Shown piece after piece: positions 52,857 to 61,563 of a DNA stretch of 64,000 bases. Origin of the DNA: Cyanobium sp. NS01 (lineage in GTDB: Bacteria > Cyanobacteriota > Cyanobacteriia > PCC-6307 > Cyanobiaceae); NCBI RefSeq assembly GCF_014280235.1, contig NZ_CP047940.1, positions 2,108,001 to 2,172,000 on the forward strand. Direction: 5' to 3'. Positions within the stretch are counted from its first letter, which is position 1. Every line of letters begins with the position of its first letter. The notes beneath the pieces were generated by a model. The model saw only the letters and a list, made by a program, of their open reading frames with translations. It was not told where the DNA came from and did not search any database. A program made the position numbers and the translations under genes.

Positions 52857-53465
52857 TCAGCGGGCAGCGAAGGCGATCGGGCCGAGGATCAGGGCCGCGC
52901 CAGCGACGGCGAGCAGCAGGGCCACGGCGGCGGTCCAGCGGCTGGGCAGCTGCCGCAGCACGAGATAGCTGCTGCCGCTCACCAGCACCGAGGCGGAGAA
53001 GGAACCCGCCCACCACAGCGCTGAGGCGGCACCGGCCGGAGCCTCCTGACCATGGAGCATGGCGTGCACGGCCACGGCTGCAGCGATCAGGGCACCGCAG
53101 AGCTCCAGGGCCGGAGCCCGCGGCGACTTCTGGCTGCGCAGCACCAGCAGGGCCACGGCGGGGATGGCCAGGGTCGCCAGCAGCTCGGCACCAGGCAGCC
53201 CGCCGCCCATGGCGCCGAACACGCCTCCAGCCAGGGCGCCAGCCAGCCCCCAGAGCAGCAGCTCGGCCGAGAGGTAGGAGGCCGCGGCGCCAACGGCGAT
53301 CAGCAGCAGCAGGTGGTCGGTGCCCGCCAGTGGATGCAGGAAGCCTCCCACCAGGCCGCCTGAGGCCACGTTGTGGGCCTGGGCCGGCTGGCCGAGCAGC
53401 AGGGTCGTGGCGGTGGCCAGGGCCACCAGAAGGCCGAGGGAGCGGCTGGAGCGGAGGTGTTGCAT
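52857..53465 (-). CDS. hupE: HupE/UreJ family protein (probable cobalt transporter)
   Basis: 202 aa. Signal peptide (LGLLVALATATTLLLGQPAQA) then six membrane helices. HNVASGGLVGGFLHPLAGTDHLLLLIAVGAAA is the HupE/UreJ signature with His/Asp metal ligands. In cyanobacteria these proteins sit under B12 riboswitches and are taken to import cobalt. Riboswitch 2 lies directly upstream; its hairpin includes the likely Shine-Dalgarno CCGGGAG before the ATG, which suggests translational control by cobalamin. Confidence 0.88.
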   Translation of the reverse strand: MQHLRSSRSLGLLVALATATTLLLGQPAQAHNVASGGLVGGFLHPLAGTDHLLLLIAVGAAASYLSAELLLWGLAGALAGGVFGAMGGGLPGAELLATLAIPAVALLVLRSQKSPRAPALELCGALIAAAVAVHAMLHGQEAPAGAASALWWAGSFSASVLVSGSSYLVLRQLPSRWTAAVALLLAVAGAALILGPIAFAAR

Positions 53466-53474
53466 GGTTTCTCC

Positions 53475-53620
53475 CGGTTTCCGCGCCGGGCAGGAAAGAA
53501 CTCAAAGCGGCGAGCGTTCTGACTCAGGAGCAGGTCTCTCCATCACAGCTGCGGGACAGTGCCGGAGTTGCACCGGACTTTCCTCGTTGCCTTCCGGGCC
53601 AGAGGCTCGAAAACCACTCC
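53475..53620 (-). promoter_or_regulatory. Cobalamin riboswitch 2, controlling hupE
   Basis: Minus strand: AACGAGGAAAGTCCGGTGCA near 53570-53590, the core CCGGCACTGTCCCGCAGCTGTGATGG near 53540-53565, and GAGTCAGAACGC near 53515-53527. These are the conserved blocks of the AdoCbl riboswitch. The 3' hairpin CCCGG-CGCGGAAA-CCGGG at about 53476-53493 sequesters GGGAG upstream of the hupE ATG (53465). Confidence 0.85.
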
Positions 53621-53857
53621 GCTCCCATTGTGCTCCTGCTGCGGCGATTCGGCCGCAGACCTGATCCCACAGACCTGATCTCAGGGATTCAGGTCTTCCT
53701 CGCGCCAGCCCTGCTCCAGCCGCCAGCGGCGGCGGCGGTGGCCAGTTGCAGCCAGCGGGCCGCCGGGGAGCGTCCTTCTCGCTCACGGGCGGCCCGCAGC
53801 AGGGGGCGCCAGGGGGGGAGCTCGGTCAAACGCTCACGACCTCAAAGAGCCACGCCC
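53621..53857. other. Gap upstream of riboswitch 2
   Basis: About 240 bases, the promoter region for hupE on the minus strand and the end of the small membrane gene. The long plus-strand frame through here is antisense. I see no further gene. Confidence 0.4.
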
Positions 53858-54130
53858 TCACGCCGCTTGGCCGGAGCGCCGCTGGAACGCCAGCCCCGCA
53901 CCACCCACAGCTGCTCCGCCTACAGCCAGCGCGCCAAGACCTCCTGCCACGGCCAAGAACCCCAGCGTCTGCAGGGCCAGCAGAAACAGCCCCAGGGCCG
54001 AGGCGGCCTTGATCTGGATGCGGGCCTTGATCAGCAGGGTGAGCAGGAGCAGCACCGTGGCCTGCAGGCCGGCGGCCTTGGCGGTGATGGCCGCGGTGGT
54101 GAGGGGGCCGAAGGGACAGGGAAGCAGCAT
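53858..54130 (-). CDS. Small membrane protein
   Basis: 90 aa; two or three hydrophobic helices (residues ~22-36, 45-60, 63-78) with little charge between. It follows the CopD-like gene on the same strand (57 bases apart). I do not recognise a family. Its position before riboswitch-regulated hupE may be coincidental. Confidence 0.5.
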   Translation of the reverse strand: MLLPCPFGPLTTAAITAKAAGLQATVLLLLTLLIKARIQIKAASALGLFLLALQTLGFLAVAGGLGALAVGGAAVGGAGLAFQRRSGQAA

Positions 54131-54187
54131 GGGCTCAGGGCGTTACCACCATGCTGGCGGGTGGGCCCTGCCGGGCGTTGCCCCTGT

Positions 54188-54637
54188 TCAGCTGAAGCCC
54201 CCCAGCCGGATGCCGGCGCCCACCACCACGAAGGCGATCGCCAGGGCTGTGATGGCGCGGATGTGCCAGGCCAGGGGGCCCAGCCTGGCGTCGCTGAGGT
54301 TAGGGATGAGGCGCAGCCGGGCGTCCAGGGCCAGGGCCACGGTGGCGGCGAGCAGCAGCAGCTTGGTGCCGACCAGCACGGCGATCGGGTTCGCCGGGTT
54401 GAACAGCCCCTGCAGGCCCGGCAGGTAGATCCAGGCCATGGCCAGGCCGGTGATCACCTGGATCGCCAGGGCGGTGAGCCCCAGGGGCTCAAACACCTCC
54501 TCGTAGGCCCGGATCGGCGCGGCGCTGGCCTGGCGCAGGGCCCGGGGCAACACCCCCAGATCCAGCACCAGGTGGCCGCCGGTCCACACCGTGGCGGCCA
54601 GGGCATGCACGATCACCAGCCAGGAGAACAGAGACAT
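54188..54637 (-). CDS. CopD-like membrane protein
   Basis: 149 aa with four membrane helices. LVIVHALAATVWTGGHLVLDLGVLPRALR and a later conserved His (AWHIRAI) are typical of the CopD/DUF2214-type family of putative copper or haem proteins. Close behind the PhoX-like gene. Not part of the MerR regulon by operator content. The metal is not shown by the sequence. Confidence 0.7.
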   Translation of the reverse strand: MSLFSWLVIVHALAATVWTGGHLVLDLGVLPRALRQASAAPIRAYEEVFEPLGLTALAIQVITGLAMAWIYLPGLQGLFNPANPIAVLVGTKLLLLAATVALALDARLRLIPNLSDARLGPLAWHIRAITALAIAFVVVGAGIRLGGFS

Positions 54638-54640
54638 CGC

Positions 54641-56800
54641 TCAGGGCAACAGCGGCCCGCCGGTTTGGCGGCTGATGGCCACGATCCCAGGCCGCGGCAC
54701 CCTGCCGGGCACGCCCGAGGGCCAGTTCGAGCCGGTTGGCACCCAGCGCTCCTGCTCGAAACCCGCCCCGTCGCGAGCCACCAGGGCGGTGGTGTGGCGG
54801 CTGACCTCCTGGGCCCTGCGGCTGCCGTGCACTTCACCGGGGTGCTGCACGGCCAGGAACAGGGTGTGCTCGGCACTGTCGAAGCACGGCCCGGTGAGCT
54901 CGCACTCCATGGGCCCGGTGGCGAAGCAGAGGGCCTCGCCCCGGGCCGGCCCGCGCCTCGGCAGCACCCAGCAACTGTTGTTGCCGAACGCCTCGGCGGG
55001 GCTGGCCCCGGAGGAGCGGTCGGTCACCACCCAGACGTTGCCGGCCCCATCCACCTCCAGGTTGTCGGGGTTGGCGAAGCCCATGCCTCCCTCCCAGGGC
55101 AGGCCGCCCACCGCCACCATCTGCCAGCGGAAGCCGCCGGCGCTGGCCGTGCTCTCGCTGAGTCGCATCACCCAGCCATGGGGCCAGGTGGGCTCCCCGG
55201 CCGGGCCGGAGAAGATGGCGGGGTCGGCCCGACCCTCCCGATCGGCTCCCCCCGCCGTGAAGGCGATCAGCAGATCGCCCGTGGCCGGATCGAACACGGT
55301 GTCTTCCGGGCGGGCGGCGGCGGTGGCCCCCACGGCGTTAGCGGCCAGATGGGCATCGATCAGGATCGCGCCGAGCTGGGCGTCCCCTGTGCCGGGGTAG
55401 AGGGAGGCCAGGGTGCTGAACTGCTCGCGGTAGCGCTTCACCTCGGCATCGCTGCTGAGGTCCACGGCGCCGGGCTGGCGGCGGTCGGGATCGGGCAGCC
55501 GCGTGGCCTGGCTCAGGCCCCAGCGCTGGTAGTGGCTGGGGAGCTGGGGCGCCAGGGCGGTGGAGGGCAGCAGCGGAATCCAGCGCCCCTGGCCGCCGGC
55601 ACCGAACTGGGCCACCTCCAGGCGCCCGGCGCTGAACAGGGCGGAATTGGCCGGATCCAGGGGGTCTCGGACCCGGCCAGCGCTCACGAAGCGGTAGAGG
55701 TGGCCGCCGTGGCGGTCGCAACCGGAGTACAGCACCAGGGGCTGGCCCGCCTGGGCCTTCACGGCCACGGCCTCGTGGCGGCAGCGCCCCAGAGCCGTGT
55801 GCTTCACCGCAGGCCGCTGGGGCCGGCGTGGATCCACCTCCACGATCCAGCCGTACTTGTTGCCCGCCAAGGCGAAGGGGTTGCCCAGGCCGCGGAGCCT
55901 GCGGCCGTCCCAGTGGAAAGGGAGCTCAGACGGATCCAGGGAGGAGCCATCGGCGTACACCGCCTCGCACACCTCCTTTTGGATGTTCTCCTCGGCGCTG
56001 AGCACGGTGCCCCAGGGGGTGGTGCCGCCGGCGCAGTTGGCGAAGGTGCCGATGATCCGCTCGCCGAGGCCGTCGTCGTAGCCGAGGCGGCGCTCGGCGC
56101 GGAACACCGCCGCCGCCGGGCCACTGGCGCGCAGGGCCTGGGCGGGATCCTGCAGGCCACTGAGGCCGCTGATGCGGCGGTCGAAGCGCCCTGGCTGGCG
56201 GCGCCAGCGGCCTTCGGGCCCCTGCTCCAGGCCCGCCACGCCGATGCCGAGATCCTCAAGGGCAGCGCCGGCCACCTCCTTCACCATGGCCAGCAAGGGA
56301 TCGCCACTGGCCAGGGCGGTGGCATCCACCCGGGAGTTGCGATCGGCCAGGGCCGCCTGGAGCTGCTCCAGGGGCAGGCTGAGGCCGCGGGCTTCACCCA
56401 GCCCCTCCGCCCAGGGAAGGGGGCTGATGTACTCGAAATTGACGGTGAGCAGGGCCTGCCCCGGCGCCAGGGCCAGGTAGGCGAGGTGGTCGTTGTTGTA
56501 TCCGAAGCTCCCATCCCCCAGCGGATCCCCCCACACCGCCAGCAGATCGGCCCGGTAGCCAGCCGGCACCACGAGGCGATCCTCCAGGCGCACCTGGCCG
56601 TAGTGGCGGCGCTGCTCCGCGGCGCTGAGGCCATCGAGGGGCAGGGGCAGCGGCGTGGGCACCGGCTGAAAGGGCAGCCCGCCGCTGCGGCCACTGCCGC
56701 GGATCGGGCTTGGCGAGGCGCGTCCTGTCCTGGCCCGCCCGGCCTGGGCCGATCCGGCTGTCGCCAGGCCGAGCAGCACCAGCAGGGAGCGACGGTTCAT
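54641..56800 (-). CDS. phoX: PhoX-like alkaline phosphatase (DUF839)
   Basis: 719 aa. N-terminal twin-Arg-like segment (MNRRSLLVLLGLATAGSAQA) suggests export. PhoX-family blocks: NNDHLAYLAL, TVNFEY, TPWGTVLSAEEN, RHEAVAVKAQAGQPLVLYSGCDRHGGHLYRF, FANPDNLEVDGAGNVWVVTDRSSG. PhoX uses calcium and an oxo-iron cofactor to release phosphate from esters outside the cell. Convergent distance to the CopD-like gene is 3 bases (same strand, downstream). No Pho box was identified. Confidence 0.9.
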   Translation of the reverse strand: MNRRSLLVLLGLATAGSAQAGRARTGRASPSPIRGSGRSGGLPFQPVPTPLPLPLDGLSAAEQRRHYGQVRLEDRLVVPAGYRADLLAVWGDPLGDGSFGYNNDHLAYLALAPGQALLTVNFEYISPLPWAEGLGEARGLSLPLEQLQAALADRNSRVDATALASGDPLLAMVKEVAGAALEDLGIGVAGLEQGPEGRWRRQPGRFDRRISGLSGLQDPAQALRASGPAAAVFRAERRLGYDDGLGERIIGTFANCAGGTTPWGTVLSAEENIQKEVCEAVYADGSSLDPSELPFHWDGRRLRGLGNPFALAGNKYGWIVEVDPRRPQRPAVKHTALGRCRHEAVAVKAQAGQPLVLYSGCDRHGGHLYRFVSAGRVRDPLDPANSALFSAGRLEVAQFGAGGQGRWIPLLPSTALAPQLPSHYQRWGLSQATRLPDPDRRQPGAVDLSSDAEVKRYREQFSTLASLYPGTGDAQLGAILIDAHLAANAVGATAAARPEDTVFDPATGDLLIAFTAGGADREGRADPAIFSGPAGEPTWPHGWVMRLSESTASAGGFRWQMVAVGGLPWEGGMGFANPDNLEVDGAGNVWVVTDRSSGASPAEAFGNNSCWVLPRRGPARGEALCFATGPMECELTGPCFDSAEHTLFLAVQHPGEVHGSRRAQEVSRHTTALVARDGAGFEQERWVPTGSNWPSGVPGRVPRPGIVAISRQTGGPLLP

Positions 56801-56890
56801 GACGGCCAGTCTCGGGCCAGACCTTGGTCGTCCAGGCGACAGCCGCTTCGCAACGCCCCCACTTCACGGCTCCCCCAGAAGAATGCCAGG

Positions 56891-57100
56891 ATGAACACAC
56901 TTCGTAACATCGCCATGACCATGGGCGAACTGTTTCTCGAGTCGATGGCCACCGGGGTGATCACTCCTGAAGAGCTGAGCTGGCTGGCCAGGCGCCAGAC
57001 GGAGTTTTCCCGGGTGGAGGAGGCTGCGGCCCTGCGCCTCGGCAGGCTTCTGGATCAGGGCGTGATCCAGCTCGGCTGCCGGTTGCCGCGGCTGGCCTGA
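56891..57100 (+). CDS. Small conserved protein, unknown function
   Basis: 69 aa from ATG 56891 with CAGG just upstream. Helical (LRNIAMTMGELFLESMATGV, then TPEELSWLARRQTEFSRVEEAAALRLGRLLDQG), with one Cys near the C-terminus. Similar short proteins are common in marine and freshwater Synechococcus; function unknown. Divergent from phoX. Confidence 0.65.
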   Translation: MNTLRNIAMTMGELFLESMATGVITPEELSWLARRQTEFSRVEEAAALRLGRLLDQGVIQLGCRLPRLA

Positions 57101-57162
57101 GGGTTCGCCGCCATGCTGGATCCCCAGGGGGGGCTGTACACCCAGAAACCGGAGCTCAGCTC

Positions 57163-57915
57163 ATGTCCGCGTCACTGGCTTTCGTGCTGGCTCCTGAGTC
57201 GGGCCTGCCTCCTGATGGCGACACCGACTGGGAGCAGCTGAGCCTGGCCCAGCGCCACGGCATCCGCCAAGCGGCGGCCTTCCGGCTCTATGCCCTGCCG
57301 GAGGCTGCCCCCCCCCCCGACCTTGCCGATCCTGGCTCAGGCCTTGAGGCGCTTCCCTTCAACGGCAGCATCCCCGATGGCCTGCCCCAGGCTGCCGCGA
57401 CCCAGCTCTATTGCGATGCGGTGATCCCGCGCTTCGATCCGCCCCAGTTGTGGCTGGCGGTCTACGCGCTGGAAGACGACCGCACAAAGGCCGTCGCCCT
57501 GGACCGTTTCCCGCTGCACCAGGCAGAGAACGAAGCCTGCTGGTTCTATCCCACCGACGACGGCACCTACCTCTGCTGGGAGCGGGCTGAGGCCATCACC
57601 CTGGCGCCCGGCTTCATCGCCGATCCCAGCTGCTGCCCCTCGCCAGCGGACTACCGCCGCAGCTCCCTGCACTTGCTCTGGTCCCTGATGGCCGACGACC
57701 CCGACCTCACCTGCGTTGGGATCACCTACGCGGGGGTCCGCCTCGAATGGCCGGTGCTGAGCGATGAGCCTGCGGCTGCCGCCTCCTGGACCGCCTTCGC
57801 GGTGGACAGCGCCGCCAGCCCCCATTACCGCCAGATCGCCACGGTGCGGGCCCATGGCCCTCAGCGCAGCGATTCGCAGGCCTCGCCTTCGCCATTGCCA
57901 TCCCGGCAGCGGTGA
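57163..57915 (+). CDS. Hypothetical protein
   Basis: 250 aa, no membrane helix or signal. Sequence is ordered and conserved-looking (FRLYALPEAAPPPDLADPG, NEACWFYPTDDGTYLCWERAEAI, LLWSLMADDPDLTCVGITYAGVRLEWPVL), ending in a Ser/Pro tail. I do not recognise a family. 62 bases after the small conserved gene on the same strand. Confidence 0.6.
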   Translation: MSASLAFVLAPESGLPPDGDTDWEQLSLAQRHGIRQAAAFRLYALPEAAPPPDLADPGSGLEALPFNGSIPDGLPQAAATQLYCDAVIPRFDPPQLWLAVYALEDDRTKAVALDRFPLHQAENEACWFYPTDDGTYLCWERAEAITLAPGFIADPSCCPSPADYRRSSLHLLWSLMADDPDLTCVGITYAGVRLEWPVLSDEPAAAASWTAFAVDSAASPHYRQIATVRAHGPQRSDSQASPSPLPSRQR

Positions 57916-57998
57916 CGGCGCCGCAGGGCGCAGCCCAGAACTGTGAGCAGGCGCACCATGGAGCCATGGTCCAGCCCCCGAGGGTGGGGGCTGGGCGC

Positions 57999-58652
57999 TC
58001 AGGCTCCCTGACCGGCGCTGACGGCAACTGCCTGGGGCTGGGCAGCCGGACGGCCGTCGCGGGGACCATCGACCGACTCCCGCACCAGTTCAGCGGTGAT
58101 GGCGCCGTCAAAGGAAAGGCGCCCAGGGCCGAGCAACAGCAGGGCCAGGCTGCCGCCGAGGTACAGCACCACCAGCTCCAGCACGTAGATGTTGAGCCCG
58201 GCGGTGAGGATGTGGTGATAGGCGGCCACGGCCATGGTGCCGGTGATCGCCAGGGCTCCCAGCGGTGTGAGCAGGCCCAGGATCAGCAGCCAGCTGCCCA
58301 CCACCTCCGAGAAGCCGGCCACGTAGGCGAGCAGCAGGGGGAAGGGCAGGTGCAGCGGCGCCACATAGGTGTCGGCGAAGGCCTGGGGATTGGCGAGCTT
58401 GTCCTGGCCGTGGTGAATCATCATCAGGCCGATCGCCAGCCGCAGGGCCAGCAGGCCGAGGTTGGCGGCAGTGCCCTTCTCGAGCACATAGCGGCTCAAA
58501 CCGCCCTGCACAGCCGGACGTTGCAACAGGCGGGTGAGCGGGCCGGCGGTCTCGGCCGGGGCCAGGTCGGGCCGGTTCAGGCGCAGCAGCCAGAGGGCCA
58601 TCAGGGAGCCGGTGAGCCCGGCGAAGCCCTCGAGGAGTTGGGCGGTGGTCAT
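57999..58652 (-). CDS. DoxX family membrane protein
   Basis: 217 aa with four membrane helices. DoxX signatures: LALRLAIGLMMIHHGQDKLANPQAFADTYVAPLHLPFPLLLAYVAGFSEVVGSWLLILGLLTPLGALAITGTM. Family members help terminal oxidases, thiosulphate:quinone oxidoreductase or detoxification; the role here is open. Divergent from the second Hlip; about 170 bases separate them. Confidence 0.85.
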   Translation of the reverse strand: MTTAQLLEGFAGLTGSLMALWLLRLNRPDLAPAETAGPLTRLLQRPAVQGGLSRYVLEKGTAANLGLLALRLAIGLMMIHHGQDKLANPQAFADTYVAPLHLPFPLLLAYVAGFSEVVGSWLLILGLLTPLGALAITGTMAVAAYHHILTAGLNIYVLELVVLYLGGSLALLLLGPGRLSFDGAITAELVRESVDGPRDGRPAAQPQAVAVSAGQGA

Positions 58653-58693
58653 CGTTCAAGGGAGATCTCCCAAAACTCTGGCAAGCCGGGTAA

Positions 58694-58807
58694 CGAAACG
58701 TGAAGTGTTGACTGAGAAAGGGGCAGGGCCGGAAAACCGCCCCCCCATTTCGGGCCCCGCGGCGCCCCAAACGGCTCCAACCACTGTTACTATTTCTTCA
58801 CGTTTCG
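58694..58807. repeat. Inverted 12-base repeat flanking the Hlip promoter region
   Basis: CGAAACGTGAAG at 58694-58705 and its reverse complement CTTCACGTTTCG at 58796-58807, about 90 bases apart, between DoxX and Hlip. Could be a shared regulator site for the two divergent genes. Confidence 0.5.
58786..58803 (+). promoter_or_regulatory. Degenerate HLR1-like site before the second hli
   Basis: GTTACTAT-TT-CTTCACGT at 58786-58803. The first half matches HLR1 at 7 of 8 positions; the second is poor. It lies 20-37 bases before the ATG, the same place as the clear HLR1 of the other hli gene. Confidence 0.35.
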
Positions 58808-58822
58808 CAACCAAGCGCAACC

Positions 58823-58966
58823 ATGACTGACTCCGCTTCCCGCTTCGGCTTCGTGGCCTTCGCCGAAACCTGGAATGGCCGCCTGGCCATGCTCGGCTTC
58901 GTGATCGGTCTTGCCACCGAAGTTCTCACCGGCCAGGGCATCCTCGGCCAGATCGGCCTCGGCTGA
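58823..58966 (+). CDS. hli: High-light-inducible protein (Hlip), second copy
   Basis: 47 aa, ATG 58823. Sequence ASRFGFVAFAETWNGRLAMLGFVIGL is almost identical to the 45.7 kb copy; the C-terminus GQGILGQIGLG is shared too. Likely recent duplicates or paralogues. Not followed by the small membrane peptide that accompanies the other copy. A terminator with T-tract follows at 58993. Confidence 0.95.
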   Translation: MTDSASRFGFVAFAETWNGRLAMLGFVIGLATEVLTGQGILGQIGLG

Positions 58967-58992
58967 TCCCGGCCCCAAGCCCCCAACGCAGC

Positions 58993-59026
58993 AGCGGCGC
59001 CATCCCCAGGGACAGCGCCGCTTTTT
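58993..59026 (+). terminator. Rho-independent terminator after hli
   Basis: AGCGGCGC (58993-59000) pairs with GCGCCGCT (59015-59022), followed by TTTTT. Confidence 0.9.
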
Positions 59027-59116
59027 GCTGGTTGTCTGGATGCAGACCTGAAGAACCTGATGGGGGCAGCATGCCCCCATTCCGAATGGAGAACCTCTCT
59101 CGAGGCCAGGGACGGC

Positions 59117-59320
59117 TCAGGAGGCCTGTTGATAGAGGGCTTCGAGGCGCTCGCGGTTGAGGTCCACATAGAGGAGGCGCTCACCGGGCTGGGGAGCCTC
59201 CGGGTGGCGGCTGCGGATCGTCGGCCGCTCTGCGCCCCTGCTGAAGCCCTGGCTCATCAGCGCGAAGGAGCTGCACAGCAGCACAGCCGCAGCTACCGCA
59301 TAGAGAAGGGCAAAGACCAT
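59117..59320 (-). CDS. Small membrane protein, DUF2973-like
   Basis: 67 aa: hydrophobic N-terminal helix (ALLYAVAAAVLLCSSFALMSQGF) and a hydrophilic tail ending in GERLLYVDLNRERLEALYQQAS. The layout matches the DUF2973 family of short cyanobacterial membrane proteins, though the assignment rests on pattern rather than a signature. On the minus strand between the Hlip terminator and glgX. Confidence 0.55.
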   Translation of the reverse strand: MVFALLYAVAAAVLLCSSFALMSQGFSRGAERPTIRSRHPEAPQPGERLLYVDLNRERLEALYQQAS

Positions 59321-59427
59321 GACACTCGGCTCGGAACGACCACCAATCTAGTGTAAAGAAGTGTTAACCGTGACAGATTGCTAAGCCTGCTGCCGCTCTC
59401 CTGCGGCGGCGTCCTGGTCCCTGGCGC

Positions 59428-61563
59428 TCAATCCAGCTTCACCCCCTCCAGGCGGCGGCGCGCCACCAGCAGCATCAGGCTGCGGCTCTCCAGGGGGATG
59501 CCGGCCGGCGTCCAGATCCCCGGACGGGCCGGCAGGTCCTGGCCGGCCGGCAGAGCGGTGTCGATCACCCGCAGCCAGCCGGAGGTGGAGACCGGCAGGT
59601 CGAAGTGCACAGCTTTGCTGTAGGCGTTCATGGCACACCACAGCAGCGGTCCCTGGGTGGGGTCGTTGATGCTCCAGGCCACGGTGTGCGACCAGCTGGC
59701 CCAGTCCGGCCGGGTGATCTCCACGCCGTGCCATTGGCGCCAGCGCTGCTGGGGATCGTCGTGGCGGCTCTGGGGCCGCTCCTGCAGCGGCAGTTCGGGG
59801 TTGATCAGGTCCACCAGATGCCGTCTCAGGCTCAGCAGCCGCCGCACGAAGCGGCGCAGGGCCAGATCGCTGCTGTCGGGCTGCCAGTGCATCCAGCCGA
59901 GGGGGTTGTTCTGGCACCAGGTGTTGTTGTTGCCTCCCTGGCTGCGTCGCACCTCATCGCCCATCAGCAGCATGGGCACGCCTGGAGCCAGCAGCAGGGT
60001 GCTCAGCAGGTTGCGCAGCTGCCGCTCCCGCAGCGCCCTCACGGCATGGTCGCTGCTGGGGCCCTCCACGCCGTGGTTCCAGCTGTTGTTGTGGTTGTCG
60101 CCGTCCCGGTTGTCCTCACCGTTGGCCAGGTTGTGCTTGCCGTTGAAGCTCACCAGATCGGCCAGGGTGAAGCCGTCGTGGGCCGTGAGGAAGGTGATGG
60201 CCTGACCCGGGTGGGCCGGCATCAGGTTGTAGAGGTCGGGGCTGCCGCTCAGCCGCTGGCCCACGGCCCAGGAGCAGTTTTCATCGCCCTTCCAGAAGCG
60301 GCGCAGGTCGTCGCGGAAGCGGCCGTTCCAGGTGGACACCCGCCGGGCTGGGAAGTCGGCCAGCTTGTAGAGGCCGCCGCAGTCCCACGGTTCGCTGATC
60401 AGCTTCAGGTCGGCGAGGTCGGGGTCGGCCTCCATGGCCTCGAACAGCGGTGGCCGGGCCAGGGGCGCCAGGTTTTCACCCCGGCTCAGGGCGATGCCCA
60501 GGTCGAAACGGAAGCCATCCACGCCCAGCTCCGTGGCCCAGCAGCGCAGGGATTCCAGGATCAGGTGCTGCACCAGTGGCCGGTTGGCGGCGATCGTGTT
60601 GCCGCAGCCGCTCACGTCCTGGTACTCGCCCAGGGCGCTCTGCTGGTAGTAGAGGCGGTCGGCGAAGCCGCGCCAGCTCAGGGTGGGGCCGTGCTGGTTG
60701 CCCTCACTGGTGTGGTTGTAGACCACATCCAGCAGCACCTCGATGCCCGCCAGGTGGCAGGCCTTCACCAGCTGCCGCACCTGGTCGCGGGCGCCGAGGG
60801 GATCGTTCCCCACCAGGTAGTCCGGGTGGGGGGCCATCCAGCTCAGGGGGCTGTAGCCCCAGTGGTTCTGGCGGCCCGGCGGCGCGTCGCCGGGATCGAA
60901 GGCCATCACCGGCAACAGCTCGATCGCGGTGATGCCCAGCTCCCGCAGATGGGGCAGGGTGTCGATCAGCCCCAGCAGGGTGCCCTGGCGATCGGCCGTC
61001 ACCGGACAGCCGGCCCCCTGGGTGAAGCCCCCCACATGCAGCTCGTAGATCACGCTGCGCTGCCAGCTGTGGCGTGGCCGGGGCGCGGCTTCGAAATCAA
61101 AGCGGTCGCGCTCGGTGACCACGCCCCGCAGGCAGCAGGAGCTGTTGGGGGCGGCGCCGACCGCAGCGTCGCGGCGGTAGCCCTGCCAGCCGGCGATGGC
61201 CCGGGCGCAGGGATCCAGCAGCACCTTGGAGGGGGCAAAGCTGTGGCCGCCAGGCTGGAGGGGGCCGAACACCCGGTAGCCGTAGCAGCAGCCCAGCCCC
61301 AGACCCTCCACCTCCACATGCCAGTGATCACCTGAGCGGTGGCGGCCATCGAGCGCCACGACGCGACTGGGTTCGAGGGCGTCCGGGTGGCTGAACAGCA
61401 GCAGCTCCAGCCGGGTGGCCCGAGGAGCCACCACCGAGAAGTTCACCCCGCGGGAGGTGAGGGAGGAACCCAGCGGGCCCGGGCGCCCGGGATGGATGGC
61501 TCCGGGACGACTCCGGCGGGTCGCCACGGGCGCCGCTGGGGCCGAGATGGATGGGGCAGACAA
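59428..61563 (-). CDS. glgX: Glycogen debranching enzyme GlgX (isoamylase type)
   Basis: 711 aa. N-terminal CBM48 domain (LTSRGVNFSVVAPRATRLELLLF) then the GH13 barrel. Catalytic residues: Asp nucleophile in VDGFRFDLGIAL, Glu in LISEPWDCGG, Asp in FLTAHDGFTLADLV. Hydrolyses alpha-1,6 links in glycogen. The start of the divergent metallo-beta-lactamase-like gene overlaps its start region. 87 bases separate its stop from the small membrane gene downstream. Confidence 0.95.
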   Translation of the reverse strand: MSAPSISAPAAPVATRRSRPGAIHPGRPGPLGSSLTSRGVNFSVVAPRATRLELLLFSHPDALEPSRVVALDGRHRSGDHWHVEVEGLGLGCCYGYRVFGPLQPGGHSFAPSKVLLDPCARAIAGWQGYRRDAAVGAAPNSSCCLRGVVTERDRFDFEAAPRPRHSWQRSVIYELHVGGFTQGAGCPVTADRQGTLLGLIDTLPHLRELGITAIELLPVMAFDPGDAPPGRQNHWGYSPLSWMAPHPDYLVGNDPLGARDQVRQLVKACHLAGIEVLLDVVYNHTSEGNQHGPTLSWRGFADRLYYQQSALGEYQDVSGCGNTIAANRPLVQHLILESLRCWATELGVDGFRFDLGIALSRGENLAPLARPPLFEAMEADPDLADLKLISEPWDCGGLYKLADFPARRVSTWNGRFRDDLRRFWKGDENCSWAVGQRLSGSPDLYNLMPAHPGQAITFLTAHDGFTLADLVSFNGKHNLANGEDNRDGDNHNNSWNHGVEGPSSDHAVRALRERQLRNLLSTLLLAPGVPMLLMGDEVRRSQGGNNNTWCQNNPLGWMHWQPDSSDLALRRFVRRLLSLRRHLVDLINPELPLQERPQSRHDDPQQRWRQWHGVEITRPDWASWSHTVAWSINDPTQGPLLWCAMNAYSKAVHFDLPVSTSGWLRVIDTALPAGQDLPARPGIWTPAGIPLESRSLMLLVARRRLEGVKLD

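Noticed and set aside
53502-53786. 94-codon minus-strand frame upstream of hupE
   Set aside because: It runs through cobalamin riboswitch 2, whose structure explains the sequence.
52688-57100. 1470-codon plus-strand frame spanning hupE, phoX and others
   Set aside because: Antisense to well-supported minus-strand genes; only its last 69 codons (from 56891) look like a real gene and are listed on their own.
59605-61335. 576-codon plus-strand frame opposite glgX
   Set aside because: Antisense shadow; GlgX has all GH13 motifs on the other strand.
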